From contig NC_052508.1 in assembly GCF_014356525.2 (NCBI RefSeq), positions 45,177,858-45,241,857 of the forward strand: DNA of 64,000 nt, given 5' to 3'. This document shows positions 1 through 12,459 of the stretch, one piece after another (the stretch's first letter is position 1; the number at the start of each line of letters is the position of its first letter). The notes beneath the pieces are model-generated. The model was not told the DNA's origin. It was given only the letters and a program-made list of their open reading frames with translations, and did no database searches. Source of the DNA: Nilaparvata lugens (lineage: Eukaryota > Arthropoda > Insecta > Hemiptera > Delphacidae). A program made the position numbers and the translations under genes.

Positions 1-769
1 TATTCCCTTAAAGGTAAATCTTGAAGCTAATCTTTTGGAGAGTCTTGTTTTGTCATGTGTTTGAGCAGAGTTAGTTTAAAATGGGCAGCAATTTAGTATT
101 TGATTCAATTTATGGCTAATTTCCTTAAAGAAGACTGTCAATTTTGTGAGACAGTGTTAAGTGCTTTGATTAGGTCATCAAAACTTCTGGAATTATTGTA
201 GAAATTTTCTTTTTGGAAGAAAGTGATGATATCATTATTGTTAGATAACTAGTTGAATTAGATTCAGTATATTAACAAGATAATGTTTTGACAACCTAAT
301 AAAGTTTGAACTATCAATCTTATGTCATGTAGCAATTTATTTCCTTACTTCAACCTACAATCGTTCAACCCACCAACATCGTTTGTCAAGTTTTATTTCT
401 GATTTTATTATATAAGTCATTGTAATAAAATATTAAAATGATACTGCTGCAATTTGTGATAACTATCTTCAATGATGGAATGACGCCATTGTTGTCATGT
501 GGAAAATCTACATCTACCATGTCTTTGTGTCGTCTGCAAATCAGATAGCTATTTGAACGCCGAGGCATACGTGGATCGCGTCCACAAGGACGTACAGTGA
601 ATGTTGAGGCATATGTACATACGATTGTTCGCGCGAATCTGTACGGACGTGTGTACAAGGCTTAAGACGTGATTTCTTGAGCAACAAAATTTTTAATTTG
701 ATTAAAAATTAGGAACTATTTGAATAGTTTATTTTTGATTATATTCATTTTGGCCGTTCAGTGATTATT
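1..769. other. AT-rich flank, no gene recognised
   Basis: Nothing coding is supported. A 90-codon minus-strand frame at 386-658 has no family resemblance and contains a GC-rich patch (about 555-655, with CGCGCGAA and GTACGGACG) that looks like repeat DNA. Confidence 0.4.
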
Positions 770-1122
770 TTATTCAAATCAAATCAAATCAAATTTATTG
801 CCATAAAAACAAAATACAATTTCGTTAAAATTCCTTAACAAGTGATTATTATGAATAAGAATACATTTTTTCCTTAACAAAACAATATTCGCCATGGCAC
901 CACCAGCAAAAGTAAAACTTGCTCGCTGGTGGGAGTCTTTATTCTAACCCTAATAATATAGTTATTGATTTAGTTGATCTAATTTATACAAATGAAACAA
1001 ACCGGAGTAGAAGAAAAAAAAATGAAAATAAGAAAGGAGAACATGAATGAGAGAAAAATACAAGAGAAAGAAGAGATCAAGATGATTATGAACTTGCTAG
1101 GCTATTCAATGAAAATGTCAAT

Positions 1123-2723
1123 TCAAATGAAACTCAATTCATGAAAAAAATTCATACAAATCCATTCGTTTAGACCATTCCTTTTATGATGTGTCAGAAA
1201 TAAAGGCGGTACTAAATTGATGAATTTTGTGCTAATGTGCATAAGCTGTCTACACAACAAACTTAGACTACTATGAAAAATTTTGAATTTCCTTGTACTA
1301 TTTGGTCTGAGTGAGTAAGTCGGCCTATCAGCCTCTTCAAAGTTATCTTTATAATTATTTATGTATTTTATTAATATTTTCAGATATATTTGTCTTAAGG
1401 TCATAACCTGGAAATCCCTGAAGACTTGCTGGGTGGGATAGTCTCTGGGTTTGCGAATTATGGTTTTAATTACAGCCTTTTGTGTTATAAATAGATTATT
1501 CAGGTGTGTGTCATAAGTTCCTCCCCATACTGCAATCCCATATCTTAAAATGGACTCAACTAAAGCATAATAGACTGTTTTTATTTGCTCTCTATCCAAT
1601 ATTCTATTGATTTTATAAAACTTATAGTTAATGAATTTTAATTTTTTATTGATAAAATTTATGTGATGATTCCATCTGAAGCTTTCATCAACAATAACAC
1701 CCAAATATTTTATGGATACTACATTTTCAAAGGTAGGACAGCCGCAATCAGGAAGCATTGTAAGATTATGAACTCCAGCGACTATCTGATCACATTTAGT
1801 ATGAAGTTTTAATTTTAAAAATGTGGGAGGTTTGCCAACTGCATTTGCTGAAAAAGTTATATATTTAGACTTACTAAGATTCAGACTAAGTGTATGTTGG
1901 TCAAGCCAATTCTTTATTAAAAACAATCATGTTCTGAATTCAAAAATGCTTTCTGCCAACTGTCATCTGAAAAAATGACTGCAGTGTCATCAGCAAATGA
2001 ATATACTTTACCGTTTTTCAATTTGATATTCAACATTTCGTTCACATACAACAAAAAAAGAATGGGCGACAAAACTGTACCTTGAGGTAGGCCATAATTA
2101 CTTAATTCTTTTTTACTTGACTGTTTCCCAAGAGTTAACATCTGTGATCGGTCACAGAGATAGCTCCTGAATAACTTTAAAGGCAAACCTCTTATTCCAT
2201 ATTTAGCTAGTTTATCCAGAAGACTATCATGTGGCACAGTGTCGAAAGCTTTTGCCAAATCTAAGAAGACTGCCATGACTTTCTTACCATCATTAAGTTT
2301 TTCTGTTATGTAATTTGTGAATTGTATTAATGCGTCTTCTGTACTTTTCTTTGCCTGAAATCCGAATTGGAATTTATTGATAATATTATGTACATTTAAA
2401 TAATCCAATAAACGAACTTTTATCAATTTTTCCAGGATTTTTGAGAGATTACTTAATAGACTTATTGGTCTGTAATACTAGGTACACAGGGATCACCTTG
2501 TTTAAATAGTGGTTTATTATGGCTATTTTAATTTCCTTGGAAATATTCCTGTGACGAAGCACATATTAAAAATAAATGATATTGGTTTAGAAATAAGATG
2601 AGCTATGTTTTTCAGTGTTAAACTACTGATGTTATCTTCTCCAGGACTGGAGTTGCTTTTTAGTTGCTTTATCATATTTTCAACTTCGCAAGAGGTAATT
2701 GGTTTCAGGAAAAAAGAGTGCAC
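1123..2723 (-). pseudogene. Element A ORF2, reverse transcriptase in three frame-shifted pieces
   Basis: The N-terminal fingers region is at 2723-2523 (MIKQLKSNSSPGEDNISS). The palm is at 2426-1917: FQFGFQAKKSTEDAL, motif A VFLDLAKAFDTVPHDSLL, motif B GLPQGTVLSPILFLLY and motif C SFADDTAVIF, which has FADD rather than YADD. The thumb and C-terminal region is at 1926-1123 (KYLGVIVDESFRWNHHI, SILRYGIAVWGGTY). The pieces are in different frames, and the first two are separated by stops, so no full-length enzyme can be made. Order and spacing otherwise match an intact CR1/Jockey-group ORF2. Confidence 0.8.
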
Positions 2724-2884
2724 AGGTGGTCTGTGATTTTCATCAATCTCATAATGTTTTAAACTGGAATTGCATGTTATGAGTTGAGCATTCGTTCTAC
2801 CTACTGTTGCAAAATAGTTATTTAGACTAGCAGCATCAATTTTAATTTCCCTGTTATTATCTTTATCAATATCTATCGCCTGGT

Positions 2885-4087
2885 TTATGAGTTTCCAGAG
2901 TTTTTTTTATCACTACCACATTCAGATATTTTATTTTTGTAGTAGTTTGTTTTAGCTGTTTCCAATGCCATGTTTAATGTGTTTCTGTACCTTTTAAACT
3001 CTTCCTTTAATGTGAGATTTGATGGATCTTTTTTTATTTTTTTATAAATTATGTCTCTTTTTAAAATTGAATTAATAAGACCAGGTATTATCCATGGTTT
3101 CAGAGGTTTCTTTTTACGAGAGATGTGTTTTTCTGTAGATGAGGATTCTATGTAATGAAATAATTTTGACACAAAACTATCAGTAAGTTTGTCGATGTTC
3201 AAATCATCAACAAATCGACTATTGTATAACCAAGACCAGTTTTCATTTAAAAGTTGTTCATTTAAGATCTTGTAGTCTATTTTTTTGGTTATAATTTTCT
3301 CATTCTCTTTTTTATTAGACTTTATTGCATTATTGTATCCCAAATGAATTGAAACAGAGAAATGATCTGTAATTGTAGTCTTAAGTATATTACCAATATT
3401 ACGTCGAAATTTATTGTTAACTCTTTTAAAAAATATGTGATCCAAACAACTCTGTCCCCTGGTACTACCATTTATGATCATCTCAAATCCGTTACCATTT
3501 AATATACTCAAATAGTCTTGAACAAATTTATTTTCTTTATTAATGTCTATGTTTATATCTCCTGCTATACATACATCTATGCAGTGAGGAATATTTTTCA
3601 CAAACTCTTCCAAGCTAATTAAGAAATCATTTACGTTACTATTAGGTGATCTATAAATTCCAACTATACGTAACAACGTGTTATCTATTTTTAAATCCAG
3701 ACCTAAACAATTTGATTCATCTATTTTACAATCAATGACTTGAAATGAGATATCTTCTCTAACATAAATACAAATTCCATCACATTTATTCAAGGAACCA
3801 GGTTTATTTATTGCTTTGTAGCCATCCATGCTACAGCTAAAAGGCATTTCTTGCGTTATCCAAGTTTCTGATAAGATAAGAACATTAAATTTTGTTTTCA
3901 TGTTATCAAGTATGTAGCAAAGTTCATTGTGGTTTCTATTCAAGCTTCTGATATTAGATGCAAACAAATTAAAGAAATTGGAAAAAGTAGAATGAGTTTC
4001 AATTGAATAATTCAGGTAATCCTCTATCTCATTTGTCTCTCCATTATAATCATCCAGTAACGCATACAAATCCTCTATCCTTGACAT
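2885..4087 (-). pseudogene. Element A ORF2, apurinic-type endonuclease domain
   Basis: This 400-codon N-terminal part of ORF2 is an endonuclease/exonuclease/phosphatase-fold nuclease that nicks target DNA for reverse transcription. Visible motifs in order are FASNIRSLN, LILSETWIT, VGIYRSPNS, CIAGDINIDIN, SCLDHIFF and ITDHFSVSIH, covering the catalytic Asn, Glu, Asp-Asn and terminal Asp-His positions. A basic linker follows (HISRKKKPLKPW). The frame then stops at 2885, where the linker to the reverse transcriptase is shifted. Its ATG is 416 bp beyond ORF1, with no overlap. Confidence 0.8.
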
Positions 4088-4503
4088 AAAAATAACCTGA
4101 TCAGTAACAATCAGTACGAAAAAGAAAAGAAAAAAAAATGAAATTATAATTTAAATTTAAAACGAGAAAAAAAATTTTTTTAGTCGCTAATAGATAACAG
4201 GAAAAGTTTTTCCTTTTTTCCTTTGCCCTACACTCACCGGCATTACTTATTAAGACCTATTTTCCGTATTCCATGATTTAAGTGGAACTAGCATTAGCCA
4301 ATACCTAGCTGAACTCATTTATTTAAAATCTTTCAATGATATACGGTACTATAAAATAAATGTGACTCTGTTCATATTTTCTATTAACTCTATGGATTAA
4401 TAAGAAACAAATAATAATTTGAAGTCTTATAAAAAAAGCAGTTGAACAGTTCATTTACTTTAAAAATGTGTAAGAGGCCTTGAGAAAAAAAACGAAATAG
4501 TTA

Positions 4504-5322
4504 TTAATTATTATCGTCCAAGTCAGACTCACACTGTATCACTCTGGTCTCACCGCTCACCTTCATTATCTTGATGCGGCCAGCTCGATCCGCCCACACA
4601 TACTTGATATCAGGATGACTGCGCTTGTAGGCCTTGCTCTTGGACAGTAGAATTCTTCTTTTTCGAGTGAGGGATAAGTTGATGAAGATTTTATTGTCAG
4701 AAGCCATACCCAGGTGCCTTACAGATAGGTCCTTTTTCGTCTTCTTGGCATCCAGAATTCTATGTAAATCGTCTCGATGTGTGAACTTTACCACGATATT
4801 TGATTTACCATCCGAGTTTCCTTTCGTTCGATGACACACGTCCATGCGTTCTTCACAAATTGGAACAGATAATGCACTTCCGAGTGAACAGATGATATTT
4901 TTTACATTTTCACCCTCAAATTCCGGTATTCCGAAAATCTCCAGTGTATTTCGATGTCCATACTGGTCGACGTCATCCACATGACTCTCCAGGATACACA
5001 ACGATTTTTTTAGATTCACGTTCTCCGACTTCAACCGCTCCAATTCTTCCCCCTGTTCCTTCACAATATTAGATTGTTTCTTTAACTGATCTGACAAATT
5101 ACTGATTTCCTGATGACAGAGTTCAATAGATTTACCTAGCTCTAGCTCAACGTTGTTTATAGTGTCCTTTATTTCCTTGGTGTATTTCGCGAGAAGTGAT
5201 TCGACAATCTGTAATGTAAGAGGAGTTTCATCATTTACCGTACCGGATAAATTTAGGGGCGTATCTTCGGAAGTCGATCGGCTCAAACGATGTTTCTTCA
5301 AGCACTCTACACAGGTCCACAC
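4504..5322 (-). pseudogene. Element A ORF1 protein (partial PHD, coiled coil, FP25K-like)
   Basis: This 272-codon frame encodes the nucleic-acid-binding ORF1 protein of the element. It opens with MWTCVECLKKH, which resembles the last WxCxxC pair of a PHD finger, so the true N-terminus is lost. A Leu/Glu/Lys-rich coiled coil covers about residues 33-118. The C-terminal 150 residues (LEIFGIPEFEGENV, CHRTKG, NIVVKFTHRDD, INLSLTRKRRILL, YVWADRAGRIKI) resemble the RRM-like domain shared by many insect non-LTR ORF1 proteins and baculovirus FP25K. The methionine shown is probably internal rather than a native start. The frame is otherwise open to a TAA stop. Confidence 0.7.
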
Positions 5323-5335
5323 CTGATTTTTTTAG

Positions 5336-8300
5336 AAATTAAGGTCATTGAACTGAAGGTTATTGAACTGAAAAATTTGTTTCAATTTTGACACATGGTA
5401 CATAACGTTCATCTCTTCTCTCCATTAATAAAATCATGCAATTTTCGTGGAAAATAAAAATAATAAAAATTCTTTAAAAGAGTTTTAATTTATCTTCATA
5501 TTTCTTTTAGCAAACTATTCATTGAAAAAAAATAATGCTCCAGTGAACTAACATAAATAAATTGATCATAAAATGATTTCGACATGGAAGATTTTTGAAC
5601 AGATAATCACAATATCAGGTTAAAATAAACAAAAAAAAGCGAGCATGTGTAAAAGACTTTGTTTTTATTTTCGGTTTCCTAGCAAAGAATTCAAATATGA
5701 TGAAACGTATTCGTCTTGAGGGGGCGTCCGGGGCTGCGGTTGCTATTCGGAACCAAATTGAAACCGAATCACCGTTTCACACTTATCGCAATTTGCCAAA
5801 AACGAAACGAACCGAATGTGTGTGAAACTAGCCTAAAACGTTAATAAACGTAGCCTACTTACTACTGTACTTCTCGGGAGTAGAGCTAAACATTAGGCCT
5901 ACATAAACGTGATATTATGCAAAATATTCATAAATTGGACTCAAAATATCATACGGTAAAATTGAGTACTCGAACTAGGAAATTCAACATGGAATTGAAC
6001 TAGGAATAAAATTGAAAACAGAATAAACATTCACAATAATTTTAATACAAATTAAATAACATAAATTGAACAATTTTTTTTTTTGGTTAAAAATTGAACT
6101 GCAATGTCTCAATAAGATTTCTCCCTGCAATTCAATGTAATTATATACCAATCTATTTTACAAGAATTGTGAATAAAAACTGTCGGTAATGAAATAAGAT
6201 CGATATCAAGTAATGTAAAATTTAGTATAGGAAATTTCAATACAGAAATTTAGTATAGCCTATGATAAACATTTCAACCTGTAATCGTAATTTCATGATG
6301 TAACAGAATATTTATAAATAATGAATCAGTTAATACAGAATCTTCGAAAAGTCACAGTAATTGAATTTTGGGAATGAAATAAATGTATGTTTAACCGTTA
6401 TCACGGATTCAAGTTCATCATTCAAGTGTAACCATTAAACTTACGCTGCAGACCACACACCAATTTATTACGAATTTGAAACCTCGATAACGGCAAACAT
6501 TTTTTATTTTAGTCCCACAATTCGCAGTGGGAAAAACTTTTACAAAAACGTTATATAAAAATAAAATACACGGTTCAAAATGATAAGATTTTATGTTTGA
6601 ACATAACGTGATATGTTCACGTTATAAAGTCAGTGTAAATGATAGGACGCCAGAGTCCTTTTCTATTAATCAACAAAATACATCTTTTCATGATTTAATA
6701 ATGGATTTTTATAATTGAGACAAAATATTCTGACCGTTAATTATATTTCTTCAAAGAGTACAATTTGGCAACAGTGTGGAGGTAAGAAATGATAGAGTTG
6801 TCTGCTTTGTAGCTGACTATAATATAAAGTACCTAGATCTCACTACACCTGAAAGTTTGGAACTGAATGAAATGGATTATTATTATTATTATTGCGAATA
6901 GTTTCCAAATTATCAAAAACTCTGGTAAAGTGAAGAGTCAGATAGCATTCTCATGTGATTCAGGCAATCATAAATTTATTCAACTACTTATTGAGTTGAG
7001 AGCTTCATCAAAGCTAAGGTAATATTTCAATTTTTATAATATCATTTTTTACAAGAGAGTACACATCTGGAGAGAAAAACTGGGGGTACATTTTTACTAT
7101 TTCTTTTTTAAATTTTGATAAAATTTAAAATATCCAAAATAGGGTTATGATTTCACTTTTTTTACTCGGTCCATTTTTACTCAAAACAACAGCAAAAATT
7201 CATTAATTTTTTAAAATAAATTCTTCATTAAAATAAACAATATAATTGCTATTTTTCAATTTTAAATAGTTATTTGTATATCTAGAGTGAAAAGTACGAC
7301 TTTTTCTCCCTGTGGGAAAAAGTTTGAAGCCCAAGGCGAAGCCGAGGGCAGCAATTTTCCTGAGGGAGAAAAAGTATTTTTCGCTCGTGATGTACACAAC
7401 ATTTTTCCTCCATCTACATTTTTTTATAGAAACTGCAAATAAAATCATTCTAATAACTTACGTATTGGTGACAATGATTCCTAACAACCTAAATCTAAAA
7501 CCTAAAAACCGTTCGTCTGATTGGCACTGCCGATTGCGCTATCTATCGGCAAAAGTTGTAACAACTTGGCAGCTGAGCAGCTACCAAAAATGGCTGACTA
7601 CAGATCACGCGGTTCAGATTTGAATTGCAGATCAAAAATATTTGTTGAATGGTATTTTGAATAGAATAAAATATTTTAAAAATTGTATAAATTTTTATCG
7701 TCTACTAATATTAAGAATATAATAATTATCATACAAACATATATTTCATGAGTTGATCAAATTTCTGGTTGTGGTATTGAATTCAGTTGACTCAATGACA
7801 GACACCTCTATTATGCTTTCTCATCTGAGCTTAGACCTTCTAACCTATTACAATGTAAGTTTCAAAATAGAGATGCTCCCCATGTTATTTAAATGGAGTC
7901 ACTTTTACTCCCTAGGGAGTTTTTCTGTTTTTTACTACCGAGAGCGAAAAAGTGACACTTTAGTATTAGGTTTCAGGGAGTAAAGTAAGTACTTTAGACA
8001 GTAGGTGGAGGAAAAAGTTTTTTGTTATTAATATTTTGTGTATTCATGGTAGGATAGACACCTATTCAAATTTCCAAAAAACGAAAGAATAAAAAATCTT
8101 TACATTGAAACATTGGTTTCAATTGAAAACAAGGATGAAATTCCCAAAACCTAATAATAAATAACTGTAGGTAATCCTACAAATCTGGCAGTGATTATAA
8201 AACAAATGTTTTAATAGAAGAGAATTACTTTTTATTATATTATTGAATTGCAATCAACTTTCATTCGGTTTCAGTACAGTAGTGAACTCATTCAAAAAAA

Positions 8301-9071
8301 TATTTTCACACCTTGGAAAACACTATTTTTGCTAATCCCCTGAGCTTGTTTGTAATAAGTTAGATTTGGTTGATCTTGCAGTTATATTGAAAGTCATTTA
8401 CAGATTGTACAATTCAAATCCTTCAATATTGAACATGATAGTATAATTATAAATCTACCTAGTGTTTTAAGTGCACTTAATAATATTGTAAAAAGCAAGC
8501 TCAATCGGTTTGAGAATGGTGTATTTCACACAATAATAAAAAATATCGATCAATATTAGAGGTTTCGATGGTGAGAGAGAGAGTAAATGCCACTTTTGTC
8601 ATTTTAAATAATTTACAAACATACAACTATCATTCAAATACATTCTAACAACTAAATCGAAATTCATTTGGACTGAAAACACAGATATGTCGAAATATAA
8701 GATAGTATTGAAACTAACAAGGCTGATTAGTGTAGCATCTAAAATTAAAAACTGTACATTACTTAATGGAATATAAATGGTTATTACTATACAAATGAAC
8801 TGATTCAAGTCAAAATGTGCTGTTCATGCATAAACACCAAGTTGCTTGAAAATAGCATTACATTGATAAGCTCTACTTTAAAACTTTCAAATAAAAACAC
8901 AATACTTTTTTATTTTGTCAAAATATAGTTTGCACAAAACATTGATGATCAAGTTTTGTGCAAATGAAACTATCTTGTAGAAAACAAAAACTATGTGCTT
9001 TTCTTTCATTATAAAAAAACAACAGCATTGAATCTACAATTGGTTTTTTGAATGTGGAAAAATATTCCACT
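5336..9071. other. 3' flank: AT-rich DNA with short repeat fragments, no gene
   Basis: No coding region is supported. Noted: a MITE-like patch at about 5690-5835 ending GTGTGAAACTAGCC; a (TTA)n run near 6870-6893; a palindromic repeat at 7300-7400 with CTCCCTGTGGGAAAAAG and the GC-rich core GGCGAAGCCGAGGGC; and a related one at 7905-7985 with CTCCCTAGGGAG. Frames of 60-103 codons here look like chance or repeat translation. Confidence 0.5.
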
Positions 9072-9520
9072 GAACAGATTAATGCTAATTGCATAGGGGT
9101 ATCATGAAAAACAATGATTTACAATATTAACTTGAAAAAAGTAAATATTTTGTGGATCCTACAATTTGAACTTTTTCTAGAATTTGTTACTAGGGCTGGA
9201 CAGACAGTGAGAAAGCTATATTTGATTTAATCAAATATATGAAAAACAATGATTTACAACATTAACTTGAAAAAAGTAATTATTTTGTGGATCCTACAAT
9301 TTGAACTTTTTTCTAGAATTTGTTACTAGGGCTGGACAGACAGTGAGAAAACTATATTTGATTAAAATTAATATAGTTTTCTCACTGTCTGTCCAGCCCT
9401 AGTAACAAATTCTAGAAAAAGTTCAAATTGTAGGATCCACAAAATAATTACTTTTTTCAAGTTAATATTGTAAATCATTGTTTTTCATGATACCCCTATG
9501 TGATTAGCATTAATCTGTTC
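9072..9520. repeat. Foldback (palindromic) element with a tandemly repeated arm
   Basis: The outer ends are inverted copies: GAACAGATTAATGCTAAT at 9072 and its complement ending at 9520, continuing through GGGGTATCATGAAAAA. The left arm unit (about 9104-9230) is repeated once more at about 9240-9360, and the same unit then appears inverted to the right end. It encodes nothing, consistent with a MITE or foldback transposon. Confidence 0.75.
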
Positions 9521-11470
9521 AATTATATATCGTGTGTAAACAAATTGAACTACATAATTTACTACTATAAGTATTTTGTAAGTGATAAGGAAATGGAGCG
9601 TTGAATATGGAAGATGAGGGAAGCTTTGGAGATCGGAAAATCCAAACAAGTAACGATTAAAAATGATAATGTGAGCAATTAAGCCCTGAGGGATTGTCAA
9701 TCTGACAAAGAGGGTCACAATGTAATTATATGCATTTTTAATTGTTCAGGATATTTATACAACTTTGCATTCTATCTACCAATGAAAAAACATAGGTTAC
9801 AGACTCTTCAAACCTTGTTTCTCAAAAGGAAGGATATACTACTGTATAATATAGTCCTGTAGTTACAGTACGCATCCCGTAGCTTTATCTCCGTGACTTT
9901 GAAATAGCATATGGGCAAGGTATGTTTCGCGGGGTTATATTCACGGCTTGGCAAAAACATCTGCCCTCAGAGACCCTAGATGGAGGAAGCTCCCTACAGA
10001 GCTTCTTTGAAGGAAGCTCCCTACACACAGAGATTCTTTATGAATGTGAGAGTTGCAACGTATCACCAACAAAGAAAAGAGAATGTTGAACGAATGTGTT
10101 GTGCCATAGAGCAGTTGCCATACTGTTTAATTGTATCTAGTTTATCTCTTATTGTTTATTCATTTGTCTCTGATTGTGCTAAAAGGACGTAGTTCCAAGA
10201 AGCTCTTTGTATACTCTTTGTCTATCTTTTCGGGTGCAACACGTTGCTTTTGAGAAGATACAAAAGAGCATCTGTTGCTTATGGAAAGATACATTTTCAA
10301 AAATGTTCTATGTTTTTGTTTGGGTAGTATTGTAGTCTAGTGGCCCTCCGCCGATAGGCAAAGCTACAAAAACCGGACTATAAATATAAACTTCAGGTGT
10401 GGAAACAAACATCAGTCAATGATTTGAGCACAAAATATACTATAAATTGTCAATAATTTCAAAACCCTTTATTCCACTATACAAGGCAAATTAGACAATA
10501 TAATGTCAAATTGAATTAAATTCTCGACTGTGGTGAACACACAAAGTGTAGCTAAGAATCGAGGAATATCCACTAATAAAGACAAGCTAAAATAATGCCA
10601 AATTTGCATTTCACTATGCTTCGAAAACAATGAATACGATTGTGATATCAAACTATATAAATTCCGGTCAACTCAATAAGACTGAATAATGCCAAATTCG
10701 ATAAACTCTGGCTTCATTAAAAAAACACAAAAACATTAACACCAACAATTACTGTGGCGAAGAAACGATGATATAAATAATTGGAAAACGATTCAATTAA
10801 TCCCGCTAATTACATAGAAATTGAGTCTATGAATAGGTGCATTTATACCAATTATTAATAATTTCATCACTTCTAATCAAGTTGAATAAGCTGTTTTTGA
10901 TTTGAGCTTGAATTGATAAAACATAATAATGTCAAGTTCAATAAACTCAAATAAAACACGTTAGCTTGGAAATAGATGAATACGAATAAGATATTAAGCA
11001 GTGTGATTTCCGCTGGTCAACTTAATTCGAATAAATTAATGTCATAAAATTCAAAGTTAAGGTTTGAAAACAATACACACGACTTTGTGTAGCTTTATAC
11101 GAATTGTCTCAGTTATTCATGTGGTATAAGGCAAAATAATACCGAGATCTACTAATATTAGTGGTCTAGTTTGGAAAAAACATAATAAATACGACTGTGA
11201 TTAGTACACATAGGTTTAATAAAAAAACTAGATATTTTCAAACCACAAAGCTATTAAATGGTAGTTACACCATTATCAATCTCTTTAAACTAATACCGTG
11301 ATCCAGTCAGAGGTCTAGTTTGGAAATCAACATAATATATAATATTGTGATCAACCAGAGATTGATAATGGTGTAACAATTGAAACCGGTATCTCACTTT
11401 TTAATAAATATATGGTTTGACAATCTCTAGTCTTTTGTTGAAAAAGGATACATATAAATAGAGTCTAGGA
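9521..11470. other. 3' flank or 3' UTR of Su(z)12 with degenerate repeats
   Basis: No coding region is supported. About 9850-10385 is bounded by loosely inverted ATAGTCC...TAGCTTT ends, a possible old MITE. From about 10490 to 11400 the sequence keeps returning to the same phrases (AATAATGCCAAAT, AATGTCAAGTT, GAATACGA, TTGTGAT) with irregular spacing, as in a decayed tandem array. Part may be the 3' UTR of the terminal exon. Confidence 0.35.
10468..10473 (-). promoter_or_regulatory. Candidate polyadenylation signal for Su(z)12
   Basis: An AATAAA hexamer on the minus strand about 1 kb beyond the stop at 11471. It is one of several possible AT-rich signals, and nothing else fixes the transcript end. 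Confidence 0.2.
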
Positions 11471-11872
11471 CTAGCTAATGGAGGTGCGGCTTGAAGAGGA
11501 GGAAGAGTCTTGGTTGGCATTGGCAGTGACTGTGCGGCCGGCGTACGATTTGCGACGCTGCTGAATCGCATTCGCGACGCCCGCCGATTCGGATGCCGAC
11601 GACTTACGGCGCAGTTGGACGCCCGACGTCGACGCGGCGGGAGCGTCTTTACCGATGAGCGGCGTCTGGACGCGTCCTGTGCTTCCGCCGTTGCTTGCGG
11701 GGCCGTTTTGTGTGGCGCGTGGCGACACTACATCGCCATTTAACAGCGATTTCTTTTTGGTCGGGGTCGCCGCGGAAGACACCGATTTGCGCTTGTCGCC
11801 GCCGCCACTGATTGCGACCGCAGCGGTCGGGCAGCCCACTTTCTTGCCCATCTGCACTATGGGCACTCGCAC
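11471..11872 (-). CDS. Su(z)12: Su(z)12 terminal coding exon (full copy)
   Basis: This 402-bp exon opens after a TGTTAG acceptor in phase 0 (VRVPIVQMGKKVGCP) and runs to a TAG stop at 11473-11471, giving 133 residues. The tail is Ser/Thr/Ala-rich and basic, without a known fold. It contains three similar basic-serine motifs: DKRKS (residues 26-30), LRRKS (87-91) and QRRKS (105-109), the last two fitting the RRxS basophilic-kinase pattern. It ends in a run of serines. Base composition is GC-rich against AT-rich flanks. Part of it (11757-11872) is duplicated at 16258-16377. I infer it belongs to Su(z)12 from strand, phase and order; no homology was seen for the tail itself. Confidence 0.7.
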   Translation of the reverse strand: MRVPIVQMGKKVGCPTAAVAISGGGDKRKSVSSAATPTKKKSLLNGDVVSPRATQNGPASNGGSTGRVQTPLIGKDAPAASTSGVQLRRKSSASESAGVANAIQQRRKSYAGRTVTANANQDSSSSSSRTSIS

Positions 11873-12229
11873 CTAACATTTCAATATTACAATAATAACA
11901 GCTATAATATAATAATGAATATAAATAACAATGGTAATATGTATATTTATACTGTATTTCAAGTAGACACCCTATACAGAGTGGGTGAAATGTCTGAAAA
12001 CGGCCTAATATCTCATACACAAAGGTAATTTGACAGTGGGTATGATTGGAGATCCTACTAAAATTGAAAAAACTACTGTACTATGACTTTAAAAATCTGG
12101 TCCGCCATCTTAGAACCGCCATTTTGAATGTAACTTCATATATATTTTTTTAAATAGGAAGGTTGTCGTGCGATACATGATTTCGATACGGAATTTCAAG
12201 ACAGAAATGGCGTAAACCGCACATCGATA
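11757..12229. repeat. Direct duplication 1, left copy
   Basis: About 473 bp, from the middle of the terminal exon through its acceptor to the left arm of a foldback element, recur at 16258-16730 in the same orientation with few differences. Outside this block the two sites differ entirely. Confidence 0.9.
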
Positions 12230-12459
12230 AAAGTAAATTATTTATTTAATAATCAATTTGATAGATACACAAATTTAGATCAATCCATTAATTGTACGCT
12301 CTTCGTATTAGTAGTGTTTGCACTTCCATTATGTAAATTTTTCCCCCGTTATAGCTTTTGTCATACCGAGCAACCCTTCCTTCTGCCGGCCGTTTTGATC
12401 TGTCAATCATACTTTATGTGTGATAAGAATGTATGCTCATGTAACTGATTACCTCCTTC

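Larger units (their letters stand above)
770..5335 (-). mobile_element. CR1/Jockey-group non-LTR retrotransposon A, 5'-truncated and broken
   Basis: The minus strand holds, 5' to 3', ORF1 (5322-4504), a 416-bp spacer, ORF2 endonuclease (4087-2885) and reverse transcriptase fragments (2723-1123), then a 3' UTR. The 3' end, at 770-800 on the plus strand, is a short tandem repeat reading (TTTGA)n on the minus strand after AATAAA, a tail style common in CR1-like elements. ORF1 starts inside its PHD finger, so the 5' end is missing. Several frameshifts disable the reverse transcriptase. It lies downstream of Su(z)12 in the same orientation. No target duplication was found. Confidence 0.85.

Noticed and set aside
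386..658. 90-codon minus-strand frame
   Set aside because: No family features; part is GC-rich repeat-like DNA.
11649..12020. Minus-strand 123-codon frame extending past the terminal exon acceptor
   Set aside because: It runs through intron and MITE sequence in a frame different from the phase-0 exon.
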